From an uncultured Rikenellaceae bacterium (GTDB taxonomy: Bacteria > Bacteroidota > Bacteroidia > Bacteroidales > Rikenellaceae), in assembly GCA_910577285.1 (NCBI GenBank), contig CAJTLO010000007.1, forward strand, positions 1 through 11,144: a DNA stretch of 11,144 bases, written 5' to 3'. The notes under the pieces were generated by a model, which was given only the letters and a program-made list of their open reading frames with translations, made no database searches and had not been told where the DNA came from. Positions within the stretch are counted from its first letter, which is position 1. Each line of letters opens with the position of its first letter. Both the position numbers and the translations under genes were made by a program. This document shows, piece after piece, positions 1 through 7,614 of this stretch.

Positions 1-45
<45 letters not shown>

Positions 46-142
46 AATGAATTGTTTTTTTAGAGTCCTGACTACTGAATCCTTTTAAAGGAATTGAACT
101 TTGCTTTTCTGCATTCTTTTTCTCTCAATCAAACCAATAAAT

Positions 143-152
143 CAAAGAACCG
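143..152 (-). promoter_or_regulatory. Possible boxA-like antitermination element in rRNA leader
   Basis: On the minus strand this reads GGTTCTTTGA, resembling the boxA core (TGCTCTTTA in E. coli) that recruits NusB/S10 antitermination factors to rRNA transcripts. It lies about 100 nt upstream of the mature 16S end and downstream of both promoters, which is where boxA is expected. A small CCC-GAAA-GGG hairpin (164-173) sits just upstream of it in the leader RNA. The motif is short and AT-rich, so a chance match is possible. Confidence 0.3.
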
Positions 153-214
153 CTCCAACAACCCCCTTTCGGGATTGGCACTCACTCGTAAACTTTACCG
201 AGCGAATCGGACTG

Positions 215-246
215 CAAAGATAAGAACTATTTTCTTAACTTCCAAA
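215..246 (-). promoter_or_regulatory. rRNA operon promoter P1 (Bacteroidetes type)
   Basis: On the minus strand a TTTG -33 element (246-243) is followed after 20 bp by TATCTTTG (222-215), an exact match to the Bacteroidetes -7 consensus TAnnTTTG. Transcription would start near 205-209, giving a leader of about 160 nt before the mature 16S RNA. It is the promoter nearer to 16S in a tandem pair. Confidence 0.75.
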
Positions 247-307
247 TTTTATTTTGAGAACCTTAAGATTTCGTCGCTGCAGTAGCGTCTTATCTCGTTT
301 GCGGATG

Positions 308-338
308 CAAAGGTACACACTTTTCCTCTTCCTCCAAA
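308..338 (-). promoter_or_regulatory. rRNA operon promoter P2 (Bacteroidetes type)
   Basis: On the minus strand TTTG (338-335), a 19-bp spacer and TACCTTTG (315-308) match the -33/-7 consensus exactly, with typical spacing. It lies 93 bp upstream of P1 in the same orientation. T-rich and A-rich runs lie directly upstream (from 339 on) and could act like an UP element. Tandem promoters are common for rRNA operons. Confidence 0.78.
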
Positions 339-360
339 TTTTCCGCAAACTTTTTTCGAT

Positions 361-420
361 CTTTTTTCAATTATATTTTATAATAACTTAATAATCAATT
401 AAATAAAAATACAAATAATT
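361..420. other. AT-rich tract upstream of the rRNA promoters
   Basis: These 60 bases contain five C and no G, about 92% A+T, in an otherwise GC-rich window. The tract starts about 23 bp upstream of the P2 -33 element and is phased with T-runs at 351-356 and 362-367. It is probably a curved or UP-element-like activator of rRNA transcription. No credible gene overlaps it. Confidence 0.5.
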
Positions 421-430
421 TGCTTGTTTT

Positions 431-1177
431 TAGCGCACTTCCAGCCAAAGCAGCTCTTTTTCCCTTATCATTCCGATCCGATGATTCTGAAAAAAGCTCC
501 GAACCCACCCAAAAAAGAGAGTTCCATGCTCGAATAACATCGCTGTTCGCCTTATATATAATATAGGTATCCCACTTCCTCCTCTTTCTTTTCACTTTCC
601 AAGTCCGGTAATCGGAGATCGAAGCCCTCCTTTTACCTTTGCTTTCGCTCCATTCAACCGAGATTGCAAGGTACGATTCCTCCATTTTTCAATATACGCG
701 CCCCTCGATCCGTCCCGACACGCCCGCCCAAAAAGGAAGTTTTTCCCTTTTGGCAGAAACATCCGCCCCTCGGAATTACTTCCGATTCGCCTCGTCTCTG
801 CACTCACTTATCCTCCGGCATACACAATCTCCGATAATTCGGCGCATGAAACTCCATCACCACACCCGAAAACCTCTTCTCCTTCGACGAACGATCCTGC
901 GCACGAAAGAGGTCTTTCTCAAAAAACTTCCAAAGTCCTATCCGGACAACATACGCTCTTCCCAGGACAGGCCCCACAGTGCGGCAAATCGGACGACACG
1001 ATAAAACGAACTTCCCCGCCATCCCGGCCGCACGCCCGATATCCGCTCAAGCATTTTCAGCCACGCTCGGCTATGGCGCCCCCCGCCTTTCGATACGAGC
1101 ATGACTTCCGAAATCCGTCCTTTGCCAAGCGAGCCTGTCCGACCCCGGCAACACCGGCCCGGCGGCCCCGTGCATCG
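431..1177. other. Gene-free spacer between the rRNA promoters and comF
   Basis: No recognisable gene is seen on either strand in about 750 bp. Open frames on the minus strand (685-395, 807-592, 1022-804) and the plus strand (639-1004) overlap each other, have no recognisable motif and no convincing start context. An imperfect hairpin (726-754, GCCCAAAA-type arms) has no following T-run, so it is a weak terminator candidate at best. The 3' end of the comF transcript must lie here, but I cannot place its terminator. Confidence 0.5.
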
Positions 1178-1882
1178 TCAGGCCGCTTCGAGATTGTGAC
1201 GGGAAACGGCCAGCACGGCGATGCTGATGCGGACATCGGGTACGGCAGCCAGAATGGCTTCGGCACAGGAGGTGATCGTGGCACCGGTGGTCAGCACGTC
1301 GTCCACCAGCAGGATATGTTTTCCCCGAAGGCGTTCGGGTCGGCGCACAGAGAAGATACCCCGGACATTCTCCCACCGTTGACGATGCTCTTTGAGTGCC
1401 TGGCTGGGATTGTGCCGGTGACGACGCACGCTGCGGACATCCACCGACACTCCGAGGCTTTCCGCAATCCCGCGGGCGATGTACTCCGACTGGTTATAAC
1501 CGCGCCGCAGACGTTTGCGCAGATGCAACGGAACGGGAACGACAACATCCACCCCGCCATAGAGTCCTCCGGCGGATAGCTCGCCGCCATACCACCGTCC
1601 CATTTCGAGGGCCTGCCGCCACCGCCCCTGGTATTTGAACCCGTGAATGAGGTCGCGATAACCGTTGCCGTGCACAAAAAAGAGGAACGCCGAAGCATTC
1701 ACCACCGGCACGAGGCCCCAGAATTTACGCACCACCGGATTATCGACCTGCCGCCAGAAACCGGTCAGCGGGGCATCCATGCGGCAAGCGGTACACACCG
1801 TCCGCGCACCGGGGGACATCTCGCCCCCGCAGACGGGGCACAAGGGCGGCCAGAACAGGTCGCACAGATCTTTCCAAAGCAT
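1178..1882 (-). CDS. comF: ComF family protein (phosphoribosyltransferase fold, DNA-uptake type)
   Basis: ComF/ComFC proteins belong to the type I phosphoribosyltransferase family and are needed for handling incoming single-stranded DNA in naturally transformable bacteria; in many others the role is unproven. About 234 residues, normal for the family. An N-terminal zinc ribbon has paired cysteines C15/C18 and C30/C33. The centre carries the family signature PVPLHLRKRLRRGYNQSE. The PRPP-binding loop ILLVDDVLTTGAT lies at about residues 190-202. I chose the start at 1882 because GGAG sits 8 bases upstream; an ATG at 1888 is the alternative, and the frame stays open to 1990 without family similarity. 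It follows priA by about 130 bp with no visible -7 box between, so the two are probably co-transcribed. It could serve recombination or repair if the organism is not competent. Confidence 0.9.
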   Translation of the reverse strand: MLWKDLCDLFWPPLCPVCGGEMSPGARTVCTACRMDAPLTGFWRQVDNPVVRKFWGLVPVVNASAFLFFVHGNGYRDLIHGFKYQGRWRQALEMGRWYGGELSAGGLYGGVDVVVPVPLHLRKRLRRGYNQSEYIARGIAESLGVSVDVRSVRRHRHNPSQALKEHRQRWENVRGIFSVRRPERLRGKHILLVDDVLTTGATITSCAEAILAAVPDVRISIAVLAVSRHNLEAA

Positions 1883-2011
1883 ACTCATCACTCCACAACG
1901 ACTCTTCGCGGCTACGGGACGCACCCGGGACGCGCTCCATATCCTTCTTGCTACCCGCCCCCGCAGCCGAGCCGTCCAGCGATGCCGCAATGCAGCGCAG
2001 CGCCCCGGTCT

Positions 2012-4273
2012 CTACTGGGGGTCCACGTCGCAGAAGACGAAAACGCGCTTGTACTCTTCGTGGCGGGCCACCTCTTCCAGTATCCCCGCAAGCGCCTCTT
2101 TGGCTCGCGCCGGAGAACGGCCGTTTTCCACCTTCAATAATATCTCGAGATAACTCTCCCCGCCTACCTTCTCCACCACGGGAGCATGGGGACCGTAAAC
2201 CCGCTCCCCGAAAACCGACCGCATCCGCGCGGCGACCCAAGCCGCAGCCTGGCCGAGCAAGCGCTCGTCACGGTACCGCAAGCTCACCACCACCAGCTTT
2301 CCGTAAGGAGGATAGCCGAAGACGCTCCGCTCGGCCAGCTGCGTCCGCACCATCCCCTCGTAGTCGAGCGTCTGCACCTGGCGCACCACCGGATGGTCGG
2401 GTTGCATGGTCTGAATCACCACCTCGCCGCCGGCGGCGGCCCTCCCTGCCCGTCCGGCAACCTGCGTCATCGTCTGATAAGCCCGTTCCGAAGCCCGGAA
2501 ATCGGGATAGTTCAACAGGTTGTCGGCATTGAGAATGCCCACCAGCCCCAGATCGGGAAAATCGAATCCTTTGGTCACCATCTGCGTACCCACCAGCACG
2601 TCCGCCGCCCCCCGCTCGAAATCGGTGACGATCCGTTCGTAGCGTGCCGGCGAAGTGGCCGTGTCCCGATCCAGGCGCAGGATGCGTGCCGAAGGAAAGA
2701 GTGCCGCAACCTCCTCCTCCACCTTCTCCGTACCGAACCCCATCAGCTTCGGGGTCGGGGTCCCGCATCGCGGACATCCGGCAGGCAGCGAGGAAGAGTA
2801 ACCGCACATGTGGCACTTCAGCCGGTCGCCCAGTTTATGATAGGTGAGCGTGACGCTGCACCGCGGGCAGTGCGCCACCCAACCGCACTGCGGACACTCC
2901 ACCCAGGGAGCAAATCCGCGCCGGTTCTGAAAGAGCATGACCTGCCGACCGTCGTCCAGCGCCGCAACCATCCGGTCGAGCAAGGCCTTGTCGAAATGCA
3001 ACCGGCGTTCGCCCCGACGGAAAGCCCGCGCCGAATCGGATACCACGATATGCGGCAACCGCCCCTCGCCGTAACGCTCGGCCAGAGTCACCAAAGCGTA
3101 CTTGCCGCCCGTAGCGTTCACATAACTCTCTATGGAGGGGGTCGCACTCGCCAACAGGCATTTCGCCCCCCAGCGCCGCGCCATCCACACGGCGCAGTCG
3201 CGGGCGTTGTAGCGCGGAGCCGGTTCGGCCTGTTTGTAGCTCTGGTCGTGCTCCTCGTCCACGATGATCAGCTCCGCCGCCGGCAGCGGAAGAAACACCG
3301 CCGAACGGACCCCCAGCACAAGCTCCCCACCCTGCGACCCCAGCAGCCGCCGATATACCTCGGCCCGGCGCCGGTCGCCCAACTTGGAGTGGTAAAGCGT
3401 CACGCGATTGCCGAAGACGCTGCGGATACGGGCCACGAGTTGAGAGGTCATGGCGATCTCCGGCATCATATAAAGAACGCTGCGCCCGCGGGCCAGCGCA
3501 TCGGCGATCAGATACATGTAAAGTTCCGTTTTCCCGCTGCCCGTGACGCCGTGCAGCAGCACGCAATCCTGCGAGGCGAAGCCGTTCCGCACCTCCTCCA
3601 ACGCACGTTCCTGAGCCGGGGAGAGTGCGGCCAACGGCACCCGGGACACGTCGAGAGTCCCCTCGCCCGAAAGCGGCACCTCCCGGTCGAACAGCGTAAA
3701 GATACCCTTGTCGACCAATTTGTTCAATACGGGAGCCGCCACGGCCAGTGCCGACCGAGGCAACGCCCCGCCTCCCACACCTCCGTCCGGAAAAGCCGCA
3801 CAGAAGGCCACGAGGGCCGCATACTGCGCCTTGGCCCGCCGCAACCCCTCCAAAGCGGCATGCAGCATCCGCTCGTCGGCGGCTGCCGGTCCCAGTTTCA
3901 CATACCGGACCGACGCAGGACGGTACTCTCCGCGCCGGAACTCCTCTTCGGTCAGCCCCGCGGGCTTGAGGGCGGCAGGCATGGCGAAACGCATCACATC
4001 GCCGAGCGTACACATATAATAATCGGCCACCCACTCCCACAGCTCCATCTGGGCCGGAGTCAGCAGCGGTCCGTCGCCCATCAGACGCCCGGCAGGCTTG
4101 GTGGAAAATGCAGGTCTGCACGTATGCACGCGCCATACGATCCCCATATAGCGCTTCCTCGCTCCCACCCTCACTTCAATGCCCATTCCCCGCCGGATCC
4201 GGGAGGCCTCCGCCTCCTCCACCCGGTAAGTGAACGGTCCCCGCGCCACGGGTATCACTATGTCGGCATACAT
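2012..4273 (-). CDS. priA: Primosomal protein N' (PriA), replication-restart helicase
   Basis: PriA recognises abandoned replication forks and D-loops, unwinds the lagging arm 3'-5' and starts reloading of the replicative helicase. From the chosen start it has 753 residues, within the family range. Seen: an N-terminal DNA-binding region (MYADIVIPVARGPFTY), Walker A GVTGSGKT (242-249), DEEH box (339-342), eight zinc cysteines in four CxxC pairs (460/463, 469/472, 487/490, 500/503), and the motif VAGRAGR with its C-terminal helicase context. The frame extends to an ATG at 4327, but a -7 box at 4306-4313 would place transcription start at about 4300, downstream of that codon. Homologous PriA proteins also begin near MYAD, and GGTGGAG precedes the ATG at 4273. 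It is divergent from the YitT-family gene and followed by comF. Confidence 0.96.
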   Translation of the reverse strand: MYADIVIPVARGPFTYRVEEAEASRIRRGMGIEVRVGARKRYMGIVWRVHTCRPAFSTKPAGRLMGDGPLLTPAQMELWEWVADYYMCTLGDVMRFAMPAALKPAGLTEEEFRRGEYRPASVRYVKLGPAAADERMLHAALEGLRRAKAQYAALVAFCAAFPDGGVGGGALPRSALAVAAPVLNKLVDKGIFTLFDREVPLSGEGTLDVSRVPLAALSPAQERALEEVRNGFASQDCVLLHGVTGSGKTELYMYLIADALARGRSVLYMMPEIAMTSQLVARIRSVFGNRVTLYHSKLGDRRRAEVYRRLLGSQGGELVLGVRSAVFLPLPAAELIIVDEEHDQSYKQAEPAPRYNARDCAVWMARRWGAKCLLASATPSIESYVNATGGKYALVTLAERYGEGRLPHIVVSDSARAFRRGERRLHFDKALLDRMVAALDDGRQVMLFQNRRGFAPWVECPQCGWVAHCPRCSVTLTYHKLGDRLKCHMCGYSSSLPAGCPRCGTPTPKLMGFGTEKVEEEVAALFPSARILRLDRDTATSPARYERIVTDFERGAADVLVGTQMVTKGFDFPDLGLVGILNADNLLNYPDFRASERAYQTMTQVAGRAGRAAAGGEVVIQTMQPDHPVVRQVQTLDYEGMVRTQLAERSVFGYPPYGKLVVVSLRYRDERLLGQAAAWVAARMRSVFGERVYGPHAPVVEKVGGESYLEILLKVENGRSPARAKEALAGILEEVARHEEYKRVFVFCDVDPQ

Positions 4274-4305
4274 CTCCACCGCGTTCCGCACTTCATTTCC
4301 TTTCA

Positions 4306-4313
4306 CAAAGATA
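4306..4313 (-). promoter_or_regulatory. -7 box of the priA(-comF) promoter
   Basis: On the minus strand this reads TATCTTTG, identical to the rRNA P1 -7 box. No TTTG lies 17-23 bp upstream (the nearest is 11 bp away), so the -33 element is weak or absent. It would give a 5' UTR of about 25 nt before the ATG at 4273. Confidence 0.55.
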
Positions 4314-4349
4314 CGAAGCGCGTTCAAAAAATCGGTCGTGCTCCCCTTT

Positions 4350-4383
4350 TTTGGATAAACTACGGGAAAATGTATTAGTTTTG
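4350..4383 (+). promoter_or_regulatory. Promoter of the YitT-family gene
   Basis: TTTG (4350-4353), a 22-bp spacer and TAGTTTTG (4376-4383) match the Bacteroidetes -33/-7 consensus. Transcription would start near 4390, about 30 nt before the ATG at 4419. It shares the 145-bp intergenic region with the oppositely directed priA promoter. Confidence 0.65.
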
Positions 4384-4418
4384 CGTCGAAAAAGATCTAC
4401 GAAAAGAGGCAACAAGCT

Positions 4419-5321
4419 ATGGCAAAAAAACTTAACATCAGTAAGAATTCCGTACGACAGACTGTCAAGGAGTGGACCATCATCACGCTCGGCGTGATTC
4501 TCTACTCGTTCGCCTGGGTGAGCATCATCCTGCCTGCCGACGGTATGGGCGGCGGCGCAACCGGTATCGCCATGCTCGTGTACTATGCAACGGGCGGACT
4601 GGAGGGCGGAGTCCCCATCGGTATCACCTACTTTATCGTGAACTTTATTCTCATCACGGCCGCCATTTTCATCATCGGGGCCAAGTTCGGAATAAAGACC
4701 ATCTACTCGATCATCCTCATGTCGATCGCCATGAGCATCATGCAGGCGACCATTCCGCTCAACGTGCTCGGCCTGGCCAACGACAAGCTCCTCTCGGCTC
4801 TCCTGGGCGGTGGCGTAGCCGGTCTGGGTATCAGCCTGGTACTCATGCAGGGAGGCAGCACCGGCGGTTCGGACATCGTCGCCATGATCATCAACAAATA
4901 CCGCAACATCAGCTACGGCAGGGTGGTGCTGGTCACGGACTGCATCATCATCGGCGCCTCCTATTTCGTCGAACACAACCTCGCACAGGTCATCTACGGT
5001 TATGTACTGACGGCTACGTTCAGCGTCACGGCCGACGTACTGCTGGCAGGCAACAAACAGTCGTCGCAGATCTTCGTCATGTCGGAACGCTACAAGGAGA
5101 TCGCCGACCTCATCACGAACGACTTCCGCCGCGGAGTCACGCTGCTCGACGGTACGGGCTGGTATACGAAAAAGCCCGCCAAAGTGGTGATGGTAGTGGT
5201 CAGAAAAAACGAGTCCAACTACATGCTCTCCAAGATCAAGGCGTTAGACCCGAAAGCATTCATCTCGATAGGCAGCGTCATGGGCGTCTACGGCGAGGGC
5301 TTCGACACTTTCCGCAAGTAA
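4419..5321 (+). CDS. YitT family membrane protein (DUF161 + DUF2179)
   Basis: An inner-membrane protein of the YitT family, 300 residues, the usual length. The molecular function of the family is not established; a transporter role is often suspected. Hydrophobic segments are visible at about residues 19-40, 66-88, 92-112, 123-145, 168-185 and 190-210. The glycine-rich loop GGSTGGSD (145-152) is a family hallmark. A soluble C-terminal domain (about 216-297, DUF2179) includes GVTLLDGTGWYT and ends GVYGEGFDTFRK. The start is the first ATG after a good promoter, with AAGAGG about a dozen bases upstream. It appears monocistronic: own promoter, and a double hairpin directly after its stop. Nothing in the neighbours reveals its substrate. 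Confidence 0.9.
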   Translation: MAKKLNISKNSVRQTVKEWTIITLGVILYSFAWVSIILPADGMGGGATGIAMLVYYATGGLEGGVPIGITYFIVNFILITAAIFIIGAKFGIKTIYSIILMSIAMSIMQATIPLNVLGLANDKLLSALLGGGVAGLGISLVLMQGGSTGGSDIVAMIINKYRNISYGRVVLVTDCIIIGASYFVEHNLAQVIYGYVLTATFSVTADVLLAGNKQSSQIFVMSERYKEIADLITNDFRRGVTLLDGTGWYTKKPAKVVMVVVRKNESNYMLSKIKALDPKAFISIGSVMGVYGEGFDTFRK

Positions 5322-5324
5322 CGT

Positions 5325-5393
5325 GCAGCCCCGCAGGGAGCGCTGCGAAACGATACGATTTGCCGGAACCGTCCACAACGGTATCCGGCAAAT
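5325..5393 (+). terminator. Two consecutive hairpins after the YitT-family gene
   Basis: The first hairpin pairs GCAGCCCC (5325-5332) with GGG and GCTGC (5336-5346), with an AGC bulge. The second pairs ATTTGCCGGA+ACCGT (5358-5372) with ACGGT+ATCCGGCAAAT (5378-5393) around a 5-base loop, with one bulged base. No long T-run follows, so this is a strong structure but an atypical intrinsic terminator. It lies between two plus-strand genes, the second having its own promoter. Confidence 0.6.
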
Positions 5394-5479
5394 TACATAA
5401 AAAGGCAACCGCTCCGCAAAGAAGGACGCCACGCCCGACAAAAACTTGCACTTCGTAAGCACAAATCAAAAATAAACGA

Positions 5480-5487
5480 TAACTTTG
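5480..5487 (+). promoter_or_regulatory. -7 box of the metG promoter
   Basis: TAACTTTG matches the Bacteroidetes -7 consensus. No good -33 TTTG lies at the right distance (TTCG at 5452-5455 is 24 bp away). Transcription would start at about 5493-5497, so an ATG at 5498 would be leaderless. This supports the ATG at 5516, which has AGGAAG five bases upstream. Confidence 0.6.
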
Positions 5488-5515
5488 TAGCAATACAATG
5501 TCCCAGGAAGGCAAA

Positions 5516-7549
5516 ATGAAAGAATACAAGCGCTATTTGGTCACTTCGGCCCTGCCCTACGCCAACGGCCCCGTCCACATCGGCCACCTGGCCGGAGTCT
5601 ACGTGCCGTCGGACATCTATGTCCGCTACCTCCGCAAAAGGGGGCGCGACGTGATCTGGGTATGCGGTTCCGACGAACACGGAGTCCCCATTACCATCAA
5701 GGCCCGTCGCGAAGGCATCTCCCCGCAGGACGTAGTGGACAAATACCACAAAATCATAAAGGAGTCGTTCGAGGGGCTCGGCATTTCGTTCGACATCTAT
5801 TCGCGCACCACTTCGCCGATGCACGCCCGGACCGCATCCGACTTCTTCCTGAAGCTCCATAACGACAACCGGTTCACCGAGGAGAGCTCCATGCAGTACT
5901 ACGACGAGGAGGCGGGCATCTTCCTCGCCGACCGTTACATCACCGGCACCTGCCCCAAATGCGGCAGCGAAGGGGCTTACGGCGACCAGTGCGAGAAGTG
6001 CGGCAGCACCCTCAACGCCACCGACCTCATCAATCCCCGCAGCGCCATTTCGGGTTCGCAGCCGGTGCTGCGCGAAACCCGCCACTGGTACCTGCCGCTC
6101 GACCGACACGAAGCGTTCCTGCGCAAGTGGATACTCGACGACCACAAAGAGTGGAAGACCAACGTCTACGGGCAGTGCAAAAGCTGGCTCGACGGCGGGC
6201 TCCAGCCCCGCGCGGTGAGCCGCGACCTCAACTGGGGCATCCCCGTACCGGTCGAAGGGGCCGAAGGCAAGGTCCTCTACGTGTGGTTCGACGCCCCCAT
6301 CGGCTACATCTCCGCCACCAAGGAGCTCACGCCGGATTGGGAAAAATACTGGAAAGACGAAGATACCAAGATGGTACACTTCATCGGCAAGGACAACATC
6401 GTCTTCCACTGCATCGTCTTCCCGGCCATGCTGAAGGCGCACGGCGGTTACATCCTTCCCGACAACGTACCGGCCAACGAGTTCCTGAACCTCGAAGGGG
6501 AGAAGATCTCCACGTCGCGCAACTGGGCGGTGTGGCTCAACGAATACCTCGAAGAGATGCCGGGCAAGCAGGACGTCCTGCGCTACGTGCTGACGGCCAA
6601 CGCGCCCGAAACGAAAGACAACGATTTCACCTGGAAAGAGTTCCAGGCCCGTAACAACAACGAGCTGGTAGCCGTGCTGGGCAACTTCGTGAATCGCGCC
6701 CTGGTGCTCACCGGCAAATATTTCGACGGCACCGTACCCGCCGCAGGCGAGCTGACCGACTACGACCGGGAAACGCTGGCCGAACTGCCCCGCATACGGG
6801 AGTCGCTCGAAAACAACATCGAACACTATCGCTTCCGCGAAGCGCTGAAAGATGCGATGAACTTCGCCCGCATCGGCAACAAATACCTCGCCGACACCGA
6901 GCCCTGGAAGGTCGTCAAGTCCGATCCCGCCCGCGTAGCCACGATTCTGAACGTGGCCCTGCAGATAACGGCCAACACGGCCATCGCCATCGAGCCTTTT
7001 ATGCCTTTCACGGCCGAGAAGATGTGGCGCATGCTGGCCATGACACCGCTCGCATGGGACCGGCTGGGCCGAAGCGACCTCGTACCCGACGACCACCGCA
7101 CCGGAACGCCCGAACTGCTCTTCGAGAAGATCGAGGACGAGGTGATCGAACGGCAGTTGCGCAAGCTCGAGGAGGCCAAGGCCGCCAATGCAGCGGCAGC
7201 GGCCGAGGTGGAGTCCCAAAAGGAAACGATCGCGTTCGACGATTTCCAGAAGATGGACATCCGCATCGCACGGATCGTGGCCGCCGAGAAGGTCGCCAAA
7301 ACCAAGAAGCTCCTCAAGCTGACGGTGGATACCGGTATCGATACGCGCGTCATCGTATCGGGTATCGCGGAGCACTACACTCCCGAAGAGCTCGTCGGAC
7401 GACAGGTGTTGGTGCTGGTGAACCTCGCTCCGCGCGAGCTGAAAGGGATCGAGTCGAAAGGCATGATCCTCATGGGCGCCGACCCCACAGGCAAGCTGGT
7501 GCTGCTGCAACCCGCCGCGGAAACGGTCTGCGGCACGACGGTGGGATAA
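5516..7549 (+). CDS. metG: Methionyl-tRNA synthetase
   Basis: Charges initiator and elongator tRNA-Met with methionine in the cytoplasm. 677 residues, close to other Bacteroidetes MetRS. Seen: the class I HIGH motif at residues 21-24 within PYANGPVHIGHLAG; a zinc knuckle with C146/C149 and C159/C162; the second catalytic signature as KISTS (330-334) in EGEKISTSRNWAVW, the variant typical of this branch of MetRS; and an anticodon-binding helical domain after it. A C-terminal EMAPII/Trbp111-like tRNA-binding OB domain (about 574-677) starts FDDFQKMDIRIARIV. A lysine/alanine-rich linker precedes this domain. The start at 5516 is preferred over 5498 because of the ribosome-binding site AGGAAG and the -7 box. 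ilvE follows after 65 bp. Confidence 0.98.
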   Translation: MKEYKRYLVTSALPYANGPVHIGHLAGVYVPSDIYVRYLRKRGRDVIWVCGSDEHGVPITIKARREGISPQDVVDKYHKIIKESFEGLGISFDIYSRTTSPMHARTASDFFLKLHNDNRFTEESSMQYYDEEAGIFLADRYITGTCPKCGSEGAYGDQCEKCGSTLNATDLINPRSAISGSQPVLRETRHWYLPLDRHEAFLRKWILDDHKEWKTNVYGQCKSWLDGGLQPRAVSRDLNWGIPVPVEGAEGKVLYVWFDAPIGYISATKELTPDWEKYWKDEDTKMVHFIGKDNIVFHCIVFPAMLKAHGGYILPDNVPANEFLNLEGEKISTSRNWAVWLNEYLEEMPGKQDVLRYVLTANAPETKDNDFTWKEFQARNNNELVAVLGNFVNRALVLTGKYFDGTVPAAGELTDYDRETLAELPRIRESLENNIEHYRFREALKDAMNFARIGNKYLADTEPWKVVKSDPARVATILNVALQITANTAIAIEPFMPFTAEKMWRMLAMTPLAWDRLGRSDLVPDDHRTGTPELLFEKIEDEVIERQLRKLEEAKAANAAAAAEVESQKETIAFDDFQKMDIRIARIVAAEKVAKTKKLLKLTVDTGIDTRVIVSGIAEHYTPEELVGRQVLVLVNLAPRELKGIESKGMILMGADPTGKLVLLQPAAETVCGTTVG

Positions 7550-7614
7550 TCTCCCGGCCGCCGGAGAAAACGAGAAAAACGGAAGTTATAAACCTCAAAT
7601 ACATTTAAACCGAG

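Noticed and set aside
634..641. Plus-strand TACCTTTG resembling a -7 box
   Set aside because: No TTTG lies 17-23 bp upstream and no credible plus-strand gene follows. One such octamer is expected by chance in AT-rich spacer.
395..685. Minus-strand 96-codon frame between the rRNA promoters and comF
   Set aside because: It ends inside the AT-rich tract, overlaps other frames of equal quality, and has no recognisable sequence or start context.
2186..4378. A 730-codon plus-strand open frame opposite priA
   Set aside because: It lies antisense to an unmistakable priA, is rich in Arg, His and Pro, has no motif, and results from GC-rich codon bias.
5393..7510. A 705-codon minus-strand open frame opposite metG
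   Set aside because: It mirrors metG codon positions and carries no recognisable domain. metG on the plus strand has all catalytic motifs.
7550..7567. Possible 5-bp hairpin (TCTCC/GGAGA) between metG and ilvE
   Set aside because: The stem is short and is followed by A-rich, not T-rich sequence, so it does not support termination between the genes.
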